The translations under genes were made by a program, and so were the position numbers. 64,000 bases of DNA from Anaerolineales bacterium (GTDB taxonomy: Bacteria > Chloroflexota > Anaerolineae > Anaerolineales > Villigracilaceae), in assembly GCA_030583905.1 (NCBI GenBank), contig CP129481.1, forward strand, positions 2,634,136-2,698,135, given 5' to 3'. Positions 33,526-41,808 of the stretch are shown in pieces. Within the stretch, counting starts at the first letter, position 1; each line of letters starts with the position of its first letter. Below the pieces are notes generated by a model. The model made no database searches and had not been told where the DNA came from. It was given only the letters and a program-made list of their open reading frames with translations.

Positions 33526-34605
33526 ATGATGAGAAAAACTTTAATACTGATACTCGCCATTTTCAGCCTGACCGCCTGCATGACACAGGCTGCCATCCCC
33601 GATACCCTGCCAACTCCCATTGCCAAGATATCGACGCTCACCGAGACACCATCCCCAACTGCAATAAGTGAAACGGCAACCGCATCGCCTCTCCCCACCG
33701 CGACGCCTGTCCCCCACCCGATGAGCATCATCGCCCTGCGGAACGGCGACTACCCCGGCAGCGAGATCACCATCGTCCGCGAACTGGAACGCGGGTTGAA
33801 CTACCGCCGCTACTACGCTTATTATCTTTCGGAAGGATTAAAGATCTATGCCCTGCTGACCATCCCAAACGGCGCGCCGCCTGAAGGCGGCTTCCCTGCC
33901 ATTGTGTTCAATCACGGATATATTCCGCCCAATGTCTACCGCACGACGGAACGATACCTTGCCTACGTGGACCAACTCGCCCGAGCAGGCTTCGTTGTTT
34001 TCCGCATTGACTACCGCGGACACGACCGCTCCGAGGGGGAAGCTACCGGCGCGTACGGAAATCCCGGGTATCAAGTCGATGTGCTGAATGCCGTATCGTC
34101 ACTCAAACAGCATCCCAATGTGAATCCGGAGAAGATCGGCATGTGGGGACACTCGATGGGCGGCTATCTCACGCTGCGCGCAATGGTCATCTCCGATGAC
34201 ATCAAAGCGGGTGTGATCTGGGCGGGCGTCGTCGCTTCATATCCTGAAATGCTGTACAACTGGCGGCGGACTGGATCGTTCACCCCGTCACCGAGCTCAA
34301 CGGGAAGAGGCTGGCGTTCAGGATGGATCAATCAGTATGGCACGCCCGAGCAGAATCCCGTCTTTTGGGATTCCGTCTCCGCGAATTCCTATCTCACGGA
34401 TCTCTCCGGACCTCTGCAATTGCATCATGGAACCAATGACGACGATGTCCCCGTGGAATTTTCCATCCGGCTCGCCGAACAGGCGCGCGCCGTAAACCAG
34501 ACCGCCGATCTATACATATACGAAGGCGATAACCACAATATATCGGGTTTCTTCTCTACAGCCATGAACAGGACGATCGAGTTTTTCAATACGTATTTGA
34601 AGTAA
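33526..34605 (+). CDS. Lipoprotein alpha/beta hydrolase (S9/dienelactone-hydrolase-like)
   Basis: A 359-residue exported esterase or peptidase. The signal peptide ends in a lipobox, SLTAC (about residues 15-19). A Ser/Thr/Pro-rich spacer (to about 65) is followed by an alpha/beta-hydrolase domain: PAIVFNHGYIPP, FRIDYRGHDRSEG, the nucleophile in GMWGHSMGGYL (about 207), and a catalytic Asp/His near HHGTNDDDVP and EGDNHNISG. AAAGGA precedes the start; a second ATG is three bases later. The substrate is unknown. It is convergent with moeA four bases away. Confidence 0.83.
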   Translation: MMRKTLILILAIFSLTACMTQAAIPDTLPTPIAKISTLTETPSPTAISETATASPLPTATPVPHPMSIIALRNGDYPGSEITIVRELERGLNYRRYYAYYLSEGLKIYALLTIPNGAPPEGGFPAIVFNHGYIPPNVYRTTERYLAYVDQLARAGFVVFRIDYRGHDRSEGEATGAYGNPGYQVDVLNAVSSLKQHPNVNPEKIGMWGHSMGGYLTLRAMVISDDIKAGVIWAGVVASYPEMLYNWRRTGSFTPSPSSTGRGWRSGWINQYGTPEQNPVFWDSVSANSYLTDLSGPLQLHHGTNDDDVPVEFSIRLAEQARAVNQTADLYIYEGDNHNISGFFSTAMNRTIEFFNTYLK

Positions 34606-34609
34606 CCAC

Positions 34610-35917
34610 CTAGATCAGCATCACTTCCACGATCTCCCCGGCGCTCAACCCCGTCGCATCGGGATGGATCTTCAAAAGCCCATCGGCAGCGGCGAGGGTG
34701 AAGATCAGGTTGGATTTTCCGAAGATGGGTTCGGCTTCGTAGACCTCACCCCCAGCCCCTCTCCTGCCAGGAGAGGGGAGCAGTTTTACTGCCCACCAGT
34801 CTTCGCGCCCCGCCTGTGACGGCAGGTTGACGATCAACTTCGCTTGCACGGTCGCTTTGGGCTTGGGAAGCGCGCCCAGCAATTTCTCGATCACAGGCAC
34901 GACGAATAAATATCCATTCACTAAGGCGCTGACGGGGTTGCCGGGCAAGCCGATCACCGCCTTGTTATTGCACACGCCCAAAATGGTTGGTTTGCCGGGA
35001 CGTGTGTTAATGCCATGCACCAGCACGCCGGGCTCCCCCAACCCCCGAATGACTTCGGCGGTCATATCGCGCGTGGAGGCGGATGAGCCCGCCGTGATGA
35101 TGACCGCGTCACATTCGGACAGCGCCTGCGCCGCCGCCTCTTTCAGGACCTCGAACTGGTCGCCGATGATCCCGTAGCGGACTGCCACGCCGCCGCTTTT
35201 TTCGACAAGCGCTCCCAGCGTGTATGAGTTGATGTCACGTACCTGCCCCGGGCGCGGGCGTCGACTTGGCTCGATGACCTCATCTCCCGTAGAGATCAAC
35301 CCCACGCGCACCAATCTGGCTACGCGCAAAGCTGTAATTCCCAACGCCATCAAACCACCGATCTCGGCGGGACGGAGGACCGTCCCTTTCGTGATCACAA
35401 TTTGATCTTTTGCCACGTCCTCGCCGATGTTAATGACGTTCTCCCCCTCCGCAACGGATTTGAAAATCTCGATTTCTGCGGTAGGGGCAGGTCTTGATCG
35501 ATCTGCAATGCCGTTTTCCGATTCGGGAAGACCTGCCCTTACCGTTTGTGTGTATTCCAGCATCACGACCGCGTCCGCGCCTTTGGGGAGCATGCCACCC
35601 GTGTGGATGATCGCGCATTGACCGGCGCCGATCTCGAACGACGGTTCATCTCCCATCGGCACTTCACCGATGAGATGAAGATACGCGGGCAGGGAATCTG
35701 TTGCGCCGAAGGTGTCGCGCGCGCGGACAGCGTAGCCATCGACGGTGGTGCGCGGGAATTCGGGCAAGGGATGGGGGGCGAGGATGTCTTCCGCGGTGAC
35801 TCTGCCGAGGGCGGAATCGACTGCCAGATGGTCAGAGGCAATTGTCGGCGCAGGAAGATGCGCAAGCAGTTTTTCGCGGGCTTGGTCGGGCGGGAGGAGA
35901 GTCAGAAATTCAGGCAT
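34610..35917 (-). CDS. moeA: Molybdopterin molybdotransferase MoeA with two inserted repeats
   Basis: A 435-residue MoeA, which inserts molybdate into adenylylated molybdopterin. Family motifs are GRVTAEDILAPHPLPEFPRT, GQCAIIHTGGMLPKGADAVV, GLISTGDE, ITAGSSASTRDMT (usually GGSS), GKPTILG and GLPGNPVSAL. Extra residues that do not fit the family lie at about 125-146 (encoded by a 66-bp palindromic repeat at 35479-35544) and near 380-395 (encoded by the hairpin repeat at 34756-34778). The start at 35917 (MPEFLTLLPPDQA) is chosen because the longer frame overlaps the UbiA gene. It likely supports the formate dehydrogenase. Confidence 0.88.
   Translation of the reverse strand: MPEFLTLLPPDQAREKLLAHLPAPTIASDHLAVDSALGRVTAEDILAPHPLPEFPRTTVDGYAVRARDTFGATDSLPAYLHLIGEVPMGDEPSFEIGAGQCAIIHTGGMLPKGADAVVMLEYTQTVRAGLPESENGIADRSRPAPTAEIEIFKSVAEGENVINIGEDVAKDQIVITKGTVLRPAEIGGLMALGITALRVARLVRVGLISTGDEVIEPSRRPRPGQVRDINSYTLGALVEKSGGVAVRYGIIGDQFEVLKEAAAQALSECDAVIITAGSSASTRDMTAEVIRGLGEPGVLVHGINTRPGKPTILGVCNNKAVIGLPGNPVSALVNGYLFVVPVIEKLLGALPKPKATVQAKLIVNLPSQAGREDWWAVKLLPSPGRRGAGGEVYEAEPIFGKSNLIFTLAAADGLLKIHPDATGLSAGEIVEVMLI
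34756..34778 (-). repeat. Palindromic repeat inside moeA (second)
   Basis: CCCCTCTCCTG and CAGGAGAGGGG, eleven-base exact arms around a single base, sit inside a CACCCCCAGCCCC...AGGGGAGC block of a kind seen as a dispersed repeat in many genomes. It is translated in frame as PSPGRRGAGGE. Confidence 0.6.
35479..35544 (-). repeat. 66-bp palindromic repeat inside moeA (first)
   Basis: CGGTAGGGGCAGGTCTT (35479-35495) and AAGACCTGCCCTTACCG (35528-35544) pair with one mismatch around a 32-base centre. Its 66-base length is divisible by three. It encodes extra residues (RAGLPESENGIADRSRPAPT) absent from the MoeA family. Confidence 0.7.
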
Positions 35918-35919
35918 GG

Positions 35920-36783
35920 TCAGCGAAGCCAGAAGGTCATGGTCAGGAAATAGGCGGTCAATCCAAACACGGCGAGGGCGGTGGAGGTGAGGAGTTTCCA
36001 GTTGGGCGGACTGCCGAGGGCGATGGCGCGGAGTTGGATGATCTGGAAGACGGCGAAAGGCAGGGTGAGAAAGGACGTCCAGAGCAGGGTGAGGGAAAAA
36101 CCGAACAACGGAGCGGATGCGAAGAGGACATAGGCGAAGGCGATCAGGCTGTGGTGAAGCGGGACGGCGCGCTGCCACGTCAGGTAGCGCAGGAGTGTGC
36201 CGCGCTGGTATTTTTCGTCATCGGCAAAGGAGGCGAAGTTGAGAATAAGAAAGTATACGAGCGCAAGCGCAGTGAGCGGAACGGCGAGGAACGCCAGCAG
36301 GCGGTTGACTTCGCCGGTTTGGAATAGAAACCCGATGGACGGAATGATATAGGCAATGTGCACGGCAAGAAGAAGTTCGCCGAAGCCGCGATCCACAAGG
36401 CGGAAGGGGTGAATGGAATATAGCAGGATGAGCAGAGTGGATGCAAGCAGGAAGAGAAACGTGGATAAGGTGAGACTGAAACTGAGATGAGCAACAAAGG
36501 CAATGATGACGATGGTCGCGATCATGCCGACAGAGACATAGAGCATATTGTTGCGGAGCGTCTCCTTTTGTTTGGGAGTCTCGCCCGCGACCAGCGGCTC
36601 ATTGTGCGGACGGAAAACTTCGCTTAACAATGCCATGCTCGCCTGCGCGAGGAGAATCCCTGCAAAGCCGAGCAGGAAGGGCGCGAGTTGGAAGGGTCTG
36701 CCCAGATAGGCGGGGATGCTGGCGCCGAGCAGGTAGGTCAGCGCGGCGAGGAGCAGGTGGAGGGGACGGGAAAGTTTGAGCAA
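35920..36783 (-). CDS. UbiA-like membrane protein, diverged
   Basis: A 287-residue protein with eight or nine membrane helices and the general layout of UbiA prenyltransferases. The second Asp-rich motif survives in modified form as FASFADDEKYQRGTLLRYL (about 183-201). The first motif, normally NDxxDxxxD, is SEVFRPHNEP (about 54-63) and lacks the Asp residues that bind the prenyl diphosphate. It may therefore be inactive in the usual reaction or use another substrate. Its stop is two bases before moeA, so the two are probably co-transcribed. Confidence 0.7.
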   Translation of the reverse strand: MLKLSRPLHLLLAALTYLLGASIPAYLGRPFQLAPFLLGFAGILLAQASMALLSEVFRPHNEPLVAGETPKQKETLRNNMLYVSVGMIATIVIIAFVAHLSFSLTLSTFLFLLASTLLILLYSIHPFRLVDRGFGELLLAVHIAYIIPSIGFLFQTGEVNRLLAFLAVPLTALALVYFLILNFASFADDEKYQRGTLLRYLTWQRAVPLHHSLIAFAYVLFASAPLFGFSLTLLWTSFLTLPFAVFQIIQLRAIALGSPPNWKLLTSTALAVFGLTAYFLTMTFWLR

Positions 36784-36802
36784 GATATTTTTTCTGTAAG
36801 GT

Positions 36803-36808
36803 TATAAT
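36803..36808 (+). promoter_or_regulatory. -10 element upstream of a small membrane ORF
   Basis: TATAAT lies about 50 bases before the ATG at 36858 and 20 bases from the start of the divergent UbiA-like gene. AAGGA at 36841-36845 would serve translation. Confidence 0.4.
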
Positions 36809-36857
36809 TAATTAGCAATACTAGGGATAAAAAAACCACAAAGGATGGTAATTAAGA

Positions 36858-37196
36858 ATGGACACTAATACAAGCGACAATTCCAATAAAAAATTAGATT
36901 CATATTTTTATATAGTCACGACAATTGCTATTGCAATATTGGTAACAGCAGGCGGGTGCTGTGGATTTCTAGGGATATTTATGAACGTAGGAGAAAATAA
37001 ATACCCGGGCTCTATTTTTTATGGGGGCGATTTTCACCTGTTAATTAGCATCATTTATTTATCATTTCCTGTAATTTTGCTTAGCGTCATAATTTCTTCT
37101 TTTGCCCTGCACAGAATGCAAAAAACACAAACCGCGCTAAACTTGTACATCATACCGCTTATACACTTATTAATTTGCATTGGCATGGCTCTTTAA
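36858..37196 (+). CDS. Small AT-rich membrane protein, function unknown
   Basis: A 112-residue protein with three hydrophobic segments (about residues 17-45, 63-85 and 92-111), separated by short loops. The N-terminus is Asn/Ser/Lys-rich and hydrophilic. The codon use is much more AT-rich than its neighbours, suggesting recent acquisition. It is flanked by two minus-strand genes and appears to be transcribed alone from its own promoter. No family is recognised. Confidence 0.6.
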   Translation: MDTNTSDNSNKKLDSYFYIVTTIAIAILVTAGGCCGFLGIFMNVGENKYPGSIFYGGDFHLLISIIYLSFPVILLSVIISSFALHRMQKTQTALNLYIIPLIHLLICIGMAL

Positions 37197-37205
37197 GAAA
37201 ACTAA

Positions 37206-38312
37206 TCATGAAGCAAGAAACTCCTCCAACCGTTCCACCGCCTGCGGGAGATTCCTGCGTCCCAACCCAAGGCGGAAGTGGTTGTGAGCGTCGTCATAGA
37301 CGGTGCCGGGCAACAACAATACGCCTGCCTTCTTGACGAGATCATCGCAAAAGGTTTCGACCCGTCCCTTGTGGAGTTTTGGGAAGCCCATCGAACCTGC
37401 CTGCGGACGAACCCACGAAAAGAGTGACGAGTGGCGGGCGAACAAGTCGTCGATGACAGCGAGATTGGATCTGATGATATTGAGATTGCGCTCGGCGAGT
37501 TGTCCGCGGTGGCGCAGGGCAACTTCCGCGAGAAATTCGCTCGGCGCGGAATTGCAGATGGTGGTGTAGTCCTTGAACGACGCCATCTGCTCATAGACGT
37601 CACGGTTTTTTGTGGCGATCCATCCGATGCGCAGACCTGCCAAACCGTACGTCTTCGACGTCACACCGAGCGAGACGGCGTGCCCGCCATAGTCCACGGC
37701 GGCGGGGAGTCGGGCGGCGGGGTCATATTCCGATTCGCGGTACACCTCGTCAGAAAACAGGAGCAGGTTATTCTCCTGCGCGAAGCGGTTCAACTCGTCA
37801 AAATCCGCGCGGGACATGAGATAGCCCGTCGGGTTGTGCGGCGTGTTGACAATGACCGCCTTCGTGGATGACCGCGTGAGGTGGCGCAGTTCCCTCATGT
37901 CCAACGCCCAGCCGTTCTCTTCGCGCGCGCGCCACGGGCTGATGGAACATCCGATGCTCCGCGCCACTTCACTGAGGGATTGATAACTCGGCGCGTGGAC
38001 GATGACGTGGTCGTTCTCTTTCAGCATCGCGTTCATGAAGATGAAGATCGCCTCTTCCGCGCCGGAAAAGGTCAGCACATCTTCGGGCTGGGTCGTGGAA
38101 TAGACCTTCGCGATCTCCCCGCGCAGGGACGGACTGCCGAGCGATTCAGTGTAACCGAGCCAGACGTTCTGGAACTGCTCCGCCGCGCCTTCTTCCATCG
38201 CAAGCAACTCCGCAATGGTCATGGCTTCGCTGTCCGATGAACAGAGAGTGAACTCGGTGTTGAATTCGTATTTGGCAAAGTAACGTTCAAGTTTGAATGA
38301 AGGAAGTTGCAT
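37206..38312 (-). CDS. Class I/II pyridoxal-phosphate aminotransferase
   Basis: A 368-residue fold-type I PLP enzyme. Landmarks are WLGYTESLGSPSLRGEIA near the N-terminus, the Asn in NTPHNPTGYL (about 160), Asp/Tyr in FSDEVYRESEY, the Schiff-base Lys in VTSKTYGLAGLRIGW (about 225) and Arg in HFRLGLGR at the C-terminus. It resembles the AspC/capreomycidine-synthase-like branch, but the amino donor and acceptor are unclear. The start at 38312 has AAAGGTGA in front; a GTG at 38318 is an alternative. The DinB gene lies 25 bases upstream on the same strand. Confidence 0.85.
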   Translation of the reverse strand: MQLPSFKLERYFAKYEFNTEFTLCSSDSEAMTIAELLAMEEGAAEQFQNVWLGYTESLGSPSLRGEIAKVYSTTQPEDVLTFSGAEEAIFIFMNAMLKENDHVIVHAPSYQSLSEVARSIGCSISPWRAREENGWALDMRELRHLTRSSTKAVIVNTPHNPTGYLMSRADFDELNRFAQENNLLLFSDEVYRESEYDPAARLPAAVDYGGHAVSLGVTSKTYGLAGLRIGWIATKNRDVYEQMASFKDYTTICNSAPSEFLAEVALRHRGQLAERNLNIIRSNLAVIDDLFARHSSLFSWVRPQAGSMGFPKLHKGRVETFCDDLVKKAGVLLLPGTVYDDAHNHFRLGLGRRNLPQAVERLEEFLAS

Positions 38313-38336
38313 GGTCACCTTTCTGTCATCGACATA

Positions 38337-38807
38337 TTATTTCAACGCCCGTTTCACATCCCGGTAATGCAATTGATTATGCAGGTACAGCATCTTGATC
38401 ATCTCGCGGATGACGGTTTCACCCAAAAACGGATGTCGTCCCTTGATCTCAAGTTCTTCGTCCTTCAAGCCGCCCACCCACGCCACCGCCTCCGTACGGA
38501 CCTGCTTGTACTGCTCCAGCAACTCGGCGGGTGAAAGGTCTTTGGTCTTTTCCTGCTGGGCGGCATTGTAACGGTCAATCGAAAAATCGTCCGATGCGCC
38601 TTCGCCGGAAGTACGGATGCGCTCGAAAAGCCGGATCAATCCGCGTTCGGACGTGACAAAATGCGAAAGTACATTGCGGATGCTCCACGTCGCGCCCTCG
38701 GTGTACACCTCGTTCGACCACTGGTCATCGCTCAACTCGGAAAAGAATTGCGCCATGCGTTCCCCTTCGGCTTTTAGTTTTTCGGCAAGTTCGGCAATTT
38801 CGGACAT
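38337..38807 (-). CDS. DinB-like metal-dependent four-helix protein
   Basis: A 156-residue protein of the DinB/YfiT superfamily. An N-terminal helix (AELAEKLKAEGERMAQFFSE) begins a four-helix bundle. Candidate metal ligands are His in NVLSHFVTSERG (about 49) and two His in YLHNQLHYRDVKRAL near residues 145-150. The family includes thiol-dependent transferases for mycothiol and bacillithiol; the substrate here cannot be told. It may be co-transcribed with the aminotransferase downstream. Confidence 0.8.
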   Translation of the reverse strand: MSEIAELAEKLKAEGERMAQFFSELSDDQWSNEVYTEGATWSIRNVLSHFVTSERGLIRLFERIRTSGEGASDDFSIDRYNAAQQEKTKDLSPAELLEQYKQVRTEAVAWVGGLKDEELEIKGRHPFLGETVIREMIKMLYLHNQLHYRDVKRALK

Positions 38808-38828
38808 AAGTTTCTCCTATGGATTAAT

Positions 38829-38888
38829 TCACCGCCAAGAGCGCGAAGGTCGCAAAAATAAAGCATTCTTGCGAGTTTCGCGGTAAAA
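38829..38888. repeat. Imperfect palindromic repeat
   Basis: CACCGCCAAGAGCGCGAAGG and GCGAGTTTCGCGGT-type arms pair imperfectly. It resembles the CACGAAGG...CTTCGTGG elements seen at 29699, and it lies in an 84-base gap between minus-strand genes. Confidence 0.4.
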
Positions 38889-38891
38889 AAA

Positions 38892-40529
38892 TTACGGCTC
38901 TGCATAAATTGCATAATTAATTGAACGTTTTCCCGTCGTCGGGTAATAATAATTCCTGAAAGTCGAAATGCGCTCGATCAGGCGCTCGCTGTCTTCAAAG
39001 TCCGTCCGTACATAATAATAATGCGTATCGTACGGACTATCGCCAAAGACCGCCGCCAGTACATATCCGTTCTGCTCGGCATACGTCTTCATCAGAATGG
39101 TCATGCTGAACCAGCGTTGGGCAAGATTGGCTTCCGTCAGGCGCGGCGGCACAAGCGGCGAATAATAATCGTGGAACATGATGATGTGCGGCTTATACTC
39201 ATCGAGATATTCCATCGTCAAGCCGTTGTGCGCAATATGCTGATCGTTCAGCCCCCACGTATCCACCGCATCCCAGCCCGAATAATACGGCAGCAGTCCC
39301 GCCTCGGTCACCGCCATCACATAACCCTTGCCGCGGAAATCCGCGAGCATGCGCGCCATTTCCAAACGCCCATCACGCTCATAAGGCGCGTCACAGCGCT
39401 GTTGATGCAACGCCATGAAACAAGTCTGGAACCAGGAATAATAGACGAGTCCCGCAGACAGACCGATCAATGCGACGACGTACACGCTTCTTTCCCTAAC
39501 TGAAACCTGATTCAGCGCTTCGAGCCTGAAACCACGCACAAGCGGAATCCACGACATAAGCGCCAGCGGAACGGTCACATACTGGAAGCGTGCGCCGAAG
39601 TTCATCTCATTCGAAACCAAGCCAAACGCGGCGGTAAAACCAAGAATGGGAATAAGATACACAAGCGTCGTCTTCATCGTCTCTTTCGAACGGAAGCCGA
39701 GAATAAAAGCAAACGCGACAGGCAGCGATAACCGCAAAGTATTCAGCATGGAAATTTCGAACGTGTTCCAACTCCAGCCGCCCTCGCCCTTTTTGTAGAA
39801 TGGGTTGGGCAACGGATAACCGAAATAATCCCAGCGCCAGAGGAAATATGCGCCGCCAAGGATCAGGAAAACCGCGCCAAAAATGACAATGATGGATATG
39901 GAGTTCTTCAGCCCGCGCATGACGACAACGGCAAGCAACATCAACGAGGCGAGGATCACGCCTTCGGGGCGGATCAAGCCGGTGACAAGTCCGCTCAGGG
40001 CGAAGGCGAGTGAAAGCCACCAGCGTGGATTCTGCTCACGCATCAGGAGCAAGCCCAAGGTCCAGGTGAAGGCGGCGGCGAGGGCAAAGAAAGGCGTCCC
40101 AAAATAGGCGGAGACGTAGGAGAGTCCTGAACCAGCGGCGAGATAAAGTCCGCTTAAAAAAGAGAAGGGAATGTTTCCATTGTGAATGCGGCGGTTCGTC
40201 CAGTAGATGAGCAGGACGGTGAGCAGGTGCGAGACGAAGCCGATGCCGCGCACTGCCTGACCGACGGTGAAGCCGAGTTTGATGAGCGTGGCGGATGCGA
40301 CCATAAACAGAAAGTCGGTGGCACCATCCACGGGCGCTTCGCCAATGTTCCAAACAATGCCATGACCGCCCGCAAGGTGCTGGGCGTAGCGCATGATCAT
40401 CGCGGCATCTTCAAAAGGCGGGATGGAAAAGTCGATGAAATTAAAGGCGTAATAGAGGGTGGACGCGAGCAGGATGATGGAAAATAAAATGTCAACCCAG
40501 AGGGCGCGGTTTCGTTGAAAAAGAGTCAT
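38892..40529 (-). CDS. Multi-spanning GT-C-like glycosyltransferase, putative
   Basis: A 545-residue protein with about ten membrane segments. Its first periplasmic loop has FEDAAMIMRYAQHLAGGHGI with NIGEAPVDGATDFLFM, similar to the acidic loop in GT-C arabinofuranosyltransferase-like proteins (often GYTNFLW). A soluble C-terminal domain follows from about residue 380. Such enzymes use polyprenyl-linked sugars for cell-surface glycans. The acidic residues in that loop are the likely catalytic base, but the specificity is unknown. Confidence 0.65.
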   Translation of the reverse strand: MTLFQRNRALWVDILFSIILLASTLYYAFNFIDFSIPPFEDAAMIMRYAQHLAGGHGIVWNIGEAPVDGATDFLFMVASATLIKLGFTVGQAVRGIGFVSHLLTVLLIYWTNRRIHNGNIPFSFLSGLYLAAGSGLSYVSAYFGTPFFALAAAFTWTLGLLLMREQNPRWWLSLAFALSGLVTGLIRPEGVILASLMLLAVVVMRGLKNSISIIVIFGAVFLILGGAYFLWRWDYFGYPLPNPFYKKGEGGWSWNTFEISMLNTLRLSLPVAFAFILGFRSKETMKTTLVYLIPILGFTAAFGLVSNEMNFGARFQYVTVPLALMSWIPLVRGFRLEALNQVSVRERSVYVVALIGLSAGLVYYSWFQTCFMALHQQRCDAPYERDGRLEMARMLADFRGKGYVMAVTEAGLLPYYSGWDAVDTWGLNDQHIAHNGLTMEYLDEYKPHIIMFHDYYSPLVPPRLTEANLAQRWFSMTILMKTYAEQNGYVLAAVFGDSPYDTHYYYVRTDFEDSERLIERISTFRNYYYPTTGKRSINYAIYAEP

Positions 40530-40549
40530 GAAGTGTGTTTATCTGTGAT

Positions 40550-41278
40550 TCAAATTAAAGAATATCCGCCATCCACGACGATGGTCTGCCCCGTAATATA
40601 CTCGTTTTTGATGAGAAATTCGAGAGCGGATGTGATCTCGTCGAGGCGGGCGGCGCGTTTGAGAGGCAGGCGCTCGACGAGTCTGTCCCACACGTCTTCG
40701 CTGACCACGTCGGAGGGAAGCACCAGCCCGGGCGCAATGGCGTTGACGCGGATGGTCGGCGCGAGGGCACGGGCGAGAAGCCGGGTCAATGATTCCAGCC
40801 CTGCCTTGCTGACCGTATATGATGGGTAGAGACTCCATGCTTTTTGCGCGCCAATATCAGTGATGTTGACGATCAGCCCGCCGTCGGTCATGCGTTTGGC
40901 GGCGTGCTGGGCAACGAGAAACGGCGCGCGTAGATTGAGGTCGATGGAAGCATCCCAGTCGTGTAATTCAAGTTCGCGCGGATTCCCTGCAAACATGACC
41001 GCCGCCGAATTGACGACAACCTTCAGCGGCGCATGAAACTCATCCACTAGTGAGAAGAGAAAATCCACCTTTTCAGGCACGGTCAAGTCCGCGTGGATGG
41101 GGAGACAATCGACGCCGAGGGCGCGGATCTCATCCACTGTCTTTTCGGCTTCGGTCACCGAACCGCGGTAATGCAGGGCAATGGCATATCCCATGCGTGC
41201 AAGCGACAAGGCAAAGGCTTTGCCAAGCCGGTGGGCAGAGCCGGTGACGAGGGCGAGGGAAGTTGAGGTCATTGGCAT
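40550..41278 (-). CDS. Short-chain dehydrogenase, FolM/pteridine-reductase-like
   Basis: A 242-residue SDR. The NADPH motif is ALVTGSAHRLGKA (residues 8-20), followed by LHYRGS, HADLT, and NSAAVMFAGNP. The active site is YPSYTVSKAG with Tyr and Lys, but the usual catalytic Ser is replaced by Asp in VNITDIGAQKAW. This is typical of FolM and PTR1 pteridine reductases, which reduce dihydropteridines. The start at 41278 (MPMTSTS) is chosen; the longer frame starts at 41320 and crosses the divergent promoter. Confidence 0.8.
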   Translation of the reverse strand: MPMTSTSLALVTGSAHRLGKAFALSLARMGYAIALHYRGSVTEAEKTVDEIRALGVDCLPIHADLTVPEKVDFLFSLVDEFHAPLKVVVNSAAVMFAGNPRELELHDWDASIDLNLRAPFLVAQHAAKRMTDGGLIVNITDIGAQKAWSLYPSYTVSKAGLESLTRLLARALAPTIRVNAIAPGLVLPSDVVSEDVWDRLVERLPLKRAARLDEITSALEFLIKNEYITGQTIVVDGGYSLI

Positions 41279-41281
41279 GAG

Positions 41282-41287
41282 TATAAT
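41282..41287 (+). promoter_or_regulatory. -10 element of the GNAT-TrmH transcript
   Basis: TATAAT lies immediately upstream of the divergent SDR start. Transcription would begin near 41294, giving a leader of about 45 bases before the ATG at 41338. Confidence 0.5.
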
Positions 41288-41337
41288 TGGCTTGTTGAAT
41301 TTTATCCATGAGACGAACAAAACAAGGAATCGTAGAA

Positions 41338-41808
41338 ATGGCTCAAATCATACGAACGGACTCGGACGATCAGGGTTTTATTGAACTCGTCCGTCTTCTC
41401 GATGCAGATCTAGCCGAACGAGATGGTAGCGAACACGCATTCTATGCCCAATTCAACAAGATCGACAGGATCAAACATGTGGTCGTCGCATACGAAGGCG
41501 AATGCCCTGTCGGCTGCGGGGCGATCAAGGAATATAAACCAAAGATCATGGAAATCAAACGGATGTATACGATCCCTGCCAGCCGAGGCAAAGGCATCGC
41601 AAGTCAGGTCCTTGCCGAGTTGGAGAAATGGGCGGCTGAGATGTCTTATGAAAAATGTGTCCTTGAAACCGGAAAGAAACAACCTGAAGCCATCGAGCTT
41701 TACAAGAAGAACGGATATAAAATCATCCCGAATTATGGACAGTATGCGGGAATTGAAAACAGCGTCTGTTTTGAAAAAAGTATCATGCGAGCAGGGAACA
41801 AAATATGA
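41338..41808 (+). CDS. GNAT-family N-acetyltransferase
   Basis: A 156-residue acetyltransferase. The acetyl-CoA loop is visible as MYTIPASRGKGIASQVLAEL (about residues 69-88), flanked by VVVAYEGECPVGCGAIKEY and LETGKKQPEAIELYKKNGY. These are the usual GNAT beta-strand and C-terminal motifs. AAGGAA at 41324 supports the ATG at 41338 rather than the in-frame ATG at 41308. The acceptor is unknown. It overlaps the TrmH gene by four bases (ATGA). Confidence 0.82.
   Translation: MAQIIRTDSDDQGFIELVRLLDADLAERDGSEHAFYAQFNKIDRIKHVVVAYEGECPVGCGAIKEYKPKIMEIKRMYTIPASRGKGIASQVLAELEKWAAEMSYEKCVLETGKKQPEAIELYKKNGYKIIPNYGQYAGIENSVCFEKSIMRAGNKI

Noticed and set aside
33526..34605. A third in-frame repeat in the lipoprotein hydrolase (PSPSSTGRGWRSGW region)
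   Set aside because: The stretch looks unusual, but I could not find matching inverted arms or another copy, so there is no basis for calling it a repeat.
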